DNA from: DYRB01 sp963709645
GTDB taxonomy: Bacteria; Pseudomonadota; Gammaproteobacteria; Chromatiales; Chromatiaceae
Reading direction: 5' to 3'
DNA length: 64,000 nt
Assembly (NCBI GenBank): GCA_963709645.1
Contig: CAVPXP010000049.1
Location: 1-64,000 of the forward strand
How positions within the stretch are numbered: the stretch's first letter is position 1; each line of letters begins with the position of its first letter. The translations under genes were made by a program, and so were the position numbers. The notes beneath the pieces are model-generated. The model was not told the DNA's origin and did no database searches. It was given only the letters and a program-made list of their open reading frames with translations. Below are positions 63,195-64,000 of the stretch, piece by piece.

Positions 63195-63219
63195 AAAAGG
63201 CCACTTAACGTGGCCTTTT
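63195..63219 (-). terminator. Rho-independent terminator after hdrB
   Basis: AAAAGGCCAC-ttaac-GTGGCCTTTT, a perfect stem with flanking A and T runs; bidirectional. 60 bases beyond the hdrB stop. Confidence 0.88.
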
Positions 63220-63278
63220 GCCGGCGAACGGCCCGCCCGGATGGCGGGACTGGACGAAGCCACAAGGACGAGAGAGAG

Positions 63279-64000
63279 CTACTTCGCCGCCAATGCCTCG
63301 AGTTGCTTGGCAGGTATGATCTGCCCGTTGAGCGCCGCATCCTTGGCACTGCGCCCGTAGGCGACCGCCATCAGGGTTGAGTAGTAGACCACCGGGATCT
63401 TGAACTTGGTGCCGTAGGTGGCGTTGATCTGGTCCTGATAGACCTCGACATTCATCTGACAGACCGGACAGGGCGTCACGATCATGTCCGCGCCGTGGTC
63501 GTAGGCCGCCTCGATGATGCCCTTGACCATCTCCTGGGACTTCTCCGGCTCGGAGAAGGCCAGCGCGCCGCCGCAGCATTGCACCTTCTTCTCGTAGTCG
63601 GGGATGGAGTCGCCGCCCAGGGCCTCGACCAGTCCGTCCAGGTACTTGGGGTTCTCGTAAGACTCGCCGGCGATGCCGAAGGGCCGGTTGGTCTGACAGC
63701 CGACGTAACCGGCGATCTTGATGCCTTCCAGCGGCTTCTTGACCTTGGCCTTGATGGCGTCGTAGCCGATGTCCTCGATCAGCACCTCGGCCATGTGCTT
63801 GATGGGCACATCGTTCTTGAGCTTGAGGCCGGCCTCGGCGAGCGCCGTGTTGCACTCGGCGAATAGGGACTGGTCCTCGTGCAGGCGCTCGGCCGCCTCG
63901 CGGGTCGAGAGCCAGCAGGCGGCGCAGGTGGCGACCATCTCCTGACCGGGGTTGTGCTGCTCGGACAGCGCGATGTTGCGCGCCGAGAGCGTCAGCCGGG
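63279..64000 (-). CDS. hdrB: Heterodisulfide reductase subunit B-like protein, 5' end outside window
   Basis: At least 240 residues (C-terminal part). MVATCAACWLSTREAAERLH begins the visible first CCG-type domain; then IKIAGYVGCQTNRPFGIAGE and YEKKVQCCGGALAFSEPEKS (the CCG motif) and VTPCPVCQMNVEVYQDQINA. These cysteines bind the noncubane iron-sulfur clusters of HdrB. In sulfur oxidisers and sulfate reducers such proteins belong to Hdr-like or Qmo-HdrBC complexes that pair thiol/disulfide chemistry with electron transfer to APS reductase. The frame is open to the window edge (LTLSARNIALSEQHNPGQE before the first Met shown). Confidence 0.9.
   Translation of the reverse strand, partial: RLTLSARNIALSEQHNPGQEMVATCAACWLSTREAAERLHEDQSLFAECNTALAEAGLKLKNDVPIKHMAEVLIEDIGYDAIKAKVKKPLEGIKIAGYVGCQTNRPFGIAGESYENPKYLDGLVEALGGDSIPDYEKKVQCCGGALAFSEPEKSQEMVKGIIEAAYDHGADMIVTPCPVCQMNVEVYQDQINATYGTKFKIPVVYYSTLMAVAYGRSAKDAALNGQIIPAKQLEALAAK

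Overview
The window is high-GC gammaproteobacterial DNA. The gene content (HdrB-like and QmoB/HdrA-like sulfur-metabolism genes, a di-heme peroxidase, a SulP anion transporter, a Cys-type arylsulfatase, recBCD-type genes) fits a purple sulfur bacterium of the Chromatiaceae or a close relative. That placement is inference from gene content. Many reading frames between 1 and 27 kb are broken by single-base shifts while 44-61 kb is almost clean, so the left part has either lower base accuracy or real gene decay.

Layout. 1-5847: recB and recD, repeatedly frameshifted. 6.1-9.5 kb (minus): an orphan N-terminal helicase fragment and a MerR / VIT-VWA pair. 9.55-23.8 kb (nearly all minus): the core of an integrative or conjugative element: ssb, small membrane protein, Bet/RecT annealase, YqaJ/lambda-type exonuclease, CobS-like AAA ATPase, WGR-like protein, DUF3150-like protein, CobT-like HExxH/VWA protein, methylase-like protein, RadC and a CHC2/TOPRIM primase, ending at an array of 11-bp repeats. 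No integrase, relaxase or type IV secretion gene is seen. 23.9-30.2 kb: an arylsulfatase cluster with its own outer-membrane, lipoprotein and exported proteins and a divergent AraC regulator. 30.56-33.0 kb: an IS element with a poly-A frameshift site. 33.2-36.1 kb: peroxiredoxin and di-heme cytochrome c peroxidase. 36.3-44.1 kb: a patchwork of relics (metal ABC permease end, two decayed ArdC antirestriction genes, an SdhB fragment, an AT-rich insert, a tRNA-like remnant) around an intact FHA-SulP-STAS fusion. 44.1-61.4 kb: mostly intact chromosome: hypothetical genes, histidine phosphatase, AEC permease, DAHP synthase, a YbhGFSR-type ABC exporter, an SNF2 helicase and a DUF1800/DUF1501 pair. 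61.6-64 kb: a QmoB/HdrA fragment, a UPF0175/DUF3368 toxin-antitoxin pair and the end of an hdrB gene.

Main discovery candidate. At least twelve genes of the 9.5-22.5 kb element carry a related 5' leader. In the mRNA sense it has one or two GC hairpins, then a CU-rich strand (type GGUGUGUCUCC) complementary to the Shine-Dalgarno-to-start segment (type GGAGAYACACC, directly before AUG). The same CU-rich strand can instead pair with an upstream GGGGAG. The pairing is kept by base changes on both sides in different copies. This looks like a dispersed family of translational RNA switches controlling a whole element. ACCGC-N8/9-GCGGT palindromes next to -10-like sequences and an eight-copy ACTATGTGAAG array add a second regulatory layer.

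All positions were read by eye and may be off by a few bases. Frameshift points are approximate.
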